A DNA stretch of 6,568 bases. It comes from Oligoflexia bacterium. GTDB taxonomy: Bacteria; Bdellovibrionota; Bdellovibrionia; Bdellovibrionales; UBA1609. Positions 5,721-6,568 of this stretch are shown here, in pieces. The notes below the pieces were generated by a model. That model was given only the letters and a program-made list of their open reading frames with translations. It did no database searches and was not told the origin of the DNA. The position numbers and the translations under genes are program-made. Location: NCBI GenBank assembly GCA_026914095.1, contig JAPPIY010000014.1:1-6568 (forward strand). The letters run 5' to 3'. How positions within the stretch are numbered: position 1 is the stretch's first letter; each line of letters opens with the position of its first letter.

Positions 5721-5924
5721 TTAAAGGCGAAAACGCAATTTAAAATCTTCCCCTGTCTGTTTGTCTTGTAAGTAAAGAGTGGCTAAGCCTTGTTGAATCT
5801 CTTGGTCAGTGATTTTGCAGGTCTTTGTTTCCGATCCTCTTTCAATCTCCACCTGCATTTTTTTTAGGTTTTTAAGCTGAGACTTTAAAAGCGTCTCTAT
5901 CATTTTTTGATTCATTCCAAACAT
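5721..5924 (-). CDS. Small protein of unknown function (67 residues)
   Basis: The protein begins MFGMNQKMIETLLKSQLK. It has no signal peptide or membrane segment and is predicted to be a basic, helical cytoplasmic protein. Residues about 5-30 form an amphipathic helix (LLKSQLKNLKKMQVEIE), followed by a stretch that could be beta structure (KTCKITDQEIQQGLATLYL and DFKLRFRL). In-frame ATGs at 5924, 5915 and 5903 all begin usable products. I choose 5924 because a promoter with a 17 bp spacer places transcription start right there; none of the three has an obvious Shine-Dalgarno. The family is not recognised. A 64-bp gap separates it from the membrane-protein gene, which has its own promoter. Sense codon use like the neighbours and a promoter support it as real. 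Confidence 0.6.
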   Translation of the reverse strand: MFGMNQKMIETLLKSQLKNLKKMQVEIERGSETKTCKITDQEIQQGLATLYLQDKQTGEDFKLRFRL

Positions 5925-5930
5925 AGGGCT

Positions 5931-5959
5931 ATAGTAAGGCTTTTTGAAAACTTTTTCAA
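5931..5959 (-). promoter_or_regulatory. Candidate promoter of the 67-codon gene, leaderless geometry
   Basis: On the minus strand TTGAAA (5954-5959), exactly 17 bp, TACTAT (5931-5936). The -10 ends 6 nt before the ATG at 5924, and no ribosome site is visible. Confidence 0.4.
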
Positions 5960-5964
5960 GCCTT
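5936..5964. repeat. Interrupted inverted repeat overlapping the 67-codon gene promoter
   Basis: AAGGCTT (5936-5942) is mirrored by AAGCCTT (5958-5964). Inside, GAAA (5946-5949) is mirrored by TTTC (5954-5957), leaving a 3-nt bulge and a 4-nt loop. It covers the spacer and -35 region of the promoter, so it could be an operator. Read on the plus strand it could be a weak terminator, but no plus-strand gene precedes it. Confidence 0.3.
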
Positions 5965-6240
5965 TAAAAATTTTATCAAGAGAATTGGCAAAGAGCGACA
6001 GCCTGAAAAGCTGACATCATTTTGTGGAGTGGTTTTTAAGAGTAGCTGGAAAATCAGAAGGAAAGAAAATTTTTTTGAGAGTTGTATATTTCTATATGGC
6101 TTTTTCCTTATTTTGTTTTTCAGTTTTTTCTTTGTTTAGCCTTATTTTCTTTTTAGCGGAATCTAAAAAATAGGGAATTATAGACTTAGCGCGGGAATTA
6201 TATATATGACTTTGCATCATTCCCTTTACTGTCTCCTTTT
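5965..6240. other. AT-rich stretch without a gene; GGGAATTATA direct repeat
   Basis: I see no credible coding frame or RNA gene here on either strand. The only structure is GGGAATTATA at 6173-6182 and again at 6193-6202, exactly 20 bp apart (about two helical turns), plus an inverted ATTCCC at 6219-6224. This could be a regulator site array or the flank of the adjoining mobile-element relic. Confidence 0.3.
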
Positions 6241-6246
6241 AGGTTT

Positions 6247-6495
6247 AAAGCCCTCGCCTTCAGGCGAGAAGATTTTATAAGGCGTGTTTTTCTAATTTAG
6301 TTGGTTATAAGAGAAAAATAGAGATTAAAAGGCATAAGATAGTATGAAAAATGGTTTTACAGATATATCTATGAAAACTATTTTTGATATGATAAAGTTA
6401 GCTTTCATGAATGAACTTTAAGATTAACGGGGGTGATAAGTCAGCTTCTAGCTGACCAAATTGAACCCTCCGCCTTATAGGCGGAGGTTGTTCAG
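6247..6495 (+). mobile_element. Probable non-autonomous IS200/IS605-type relic with omega-RNA-like right end
   Basis: About 250 bp are bounded by two related G+C-rich hairpins in AT-rich DNA. On the left, CTCGCC-TTCA-GGCGAG is at 6253-6268. On the right, CCTCCGCC-TTATA-GGCGGAGG is at 6467-6487. The right hairpin is extended by TGAAC (6462-6466) pairing with GTTCA (6490-6494) across a bulged TT, an imperfect palindrome like the subterminal hairpins of IS200/IS605 ends. A third hairpin, GTCAGCT-TCT-AGCTGAC (6440-6456), lies just inside. This tandem-hairpin right end resembles the scaffold of TnpB omega/reRNAs. No tnpA or tnpB is present; the only internal frame is 25 residues (6344-6421). The exact tips cannot be placed because this family makes no target duplication. 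Resemblance to known ends is from memory and structure, not from a search. Confidence 0.45.
6440..6494 (+). ncRNA. Candidate omega-RNA/reRNA-like scaffold at the element's right end
   Basis: Two consecutive stem-loops (6440-6456 and 6462-6494) end just before ordinary flanking DNA. This is where the guide part of a TnpB-associated RNA would begin. GGGT at 6431-6434 could alternatively pair with ACCC at 6465-6468, hinting at a pseudoknot. No promoter was identified, and the RNA call is an inference from structure. Confidence 0.25.
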
Positions 6496-6568
6496 TTGCT
6501 TGCATTTCTTTTTAAGGAAACTTTATCTCTTTATTTTTTTCTGGACAAACAGCCTGAAACCCCTATAT
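6496..6568. other. AT-rich end of window, nothing identified
   Basis: The last 73 bases contain no start codon with a ribosome site, no hairpin and no recognisable gene end. Confidence 0.4.

Noticed and set aside
5721..5924. YbaB/EbfC-like nucleoid protein, from the MFG start and KKMQVEIE segment
   Set aside because: The similarity is limited to a short helical stretch, the protein is about one third shorter than the family, and the rest of the YbaB pattern is absent.
6206..6280. 24-residue ORF (starting MTLHHSLYCLL) running through the left hairpin
   Set aside because: It has no well-placed ribosome site, and half of it is simply a translation of the element-end hairpin (PSPSGE).
6344..6421. 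25-residue ORF inside the IS200/IS605-like relic
   Set aside because: It has no Shine-Dalgarno, no resemblance to TnpA or TnpB motifs, and a length expected by chance in AT-rich DNA.
5998..6559. ACAGCCTGAAA present at 5998-6008 and 6549-6559, considered as flanking repeats of a mobile element
   Set aside because: Several 11-base repeats are expected by chance in a window this size, the copies do not abut the hairpins, and IS200/IS605 elements do not make target duplications.
5925..6568. CRISPR array or tRNA in the gene-free right end
   Set aside because: There is no regularly spaced repeat set and no cloverleaf-like arrangement; the only structured parts are the three hairpins described.

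Overview
The window is AT-rich (roughly one third G+C by eye). It carries genes of a Gram-negative bacterium: two small lipoproteins with clear lipoboxes, a secreted protein with a signal peptide, a polytopic inner-membrane protein and a canonical HMG-CoA lyase. This set, especially the secreted caspase-like/HEAT protein, would suit a Bdellovibrionota/Oligoflexia-type or other deltaproteobacteria-like lineage. No ribosomal or other marker gene is present, so the taxonomy is only a suggestion.

Layout. At the left edge a truncated coiled-coil-rich gene (1-279, minus) diverges from a 720-codon gene (449-2611, plus). The plus-strand product has a signal peptide, a caspase-like domain with a visible His/Cys dyad, and a C-terminal HEAT-type helical repeat array. 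It converges on five minus-strand genes: two orphan lipoproteins (2774-3094 and 3385-3777), HMG-CoA lyase mvaB (4012-4917), a five-helix membrane protein (4970-5656) and a 67-residue unknown protein (5721-5924). The last 644 bases hold no convincing protein gene. They contain a set of G+C-rich hairpins (about 6247-6495) that looks like a small non-autonomous relic of an IS200/IS605-family element, with an omega-RNA-like right end.

How the genes relate. mvaB (leucine/HMG-CoA catabolism) stands alone without other pathway genes. The membrane-protein gene lies 52 bp upstream on the same strand, but each of the two genes appears to have its own promoter. The two lipoprotein genes are separated by 290 bp and also look independently expressed. 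The window reads as a row of single-gene transcription units rather than an operon.

Most notable signals. (1) The secreted caspase-like plus HEAT protein. (2) An exact 35-bp tandem duplication inside a lipoprotein signal peptide that, with one extra A, keeps the frame (35+1=36). (3) Four genes whose -10 boxes sit only 6-8 nt before an ATG lacking a well-placed Shine-Dalgarno, suggesting leaderless mRNAs; three of these also have a -35 box at exactly 17 bp. (4) A perfect FNR-type box (TTGAT-N4-ATCAA) upstream of the cysteine-containing lipoprotein. (5) The IS200/IS605-like hairpin relic.
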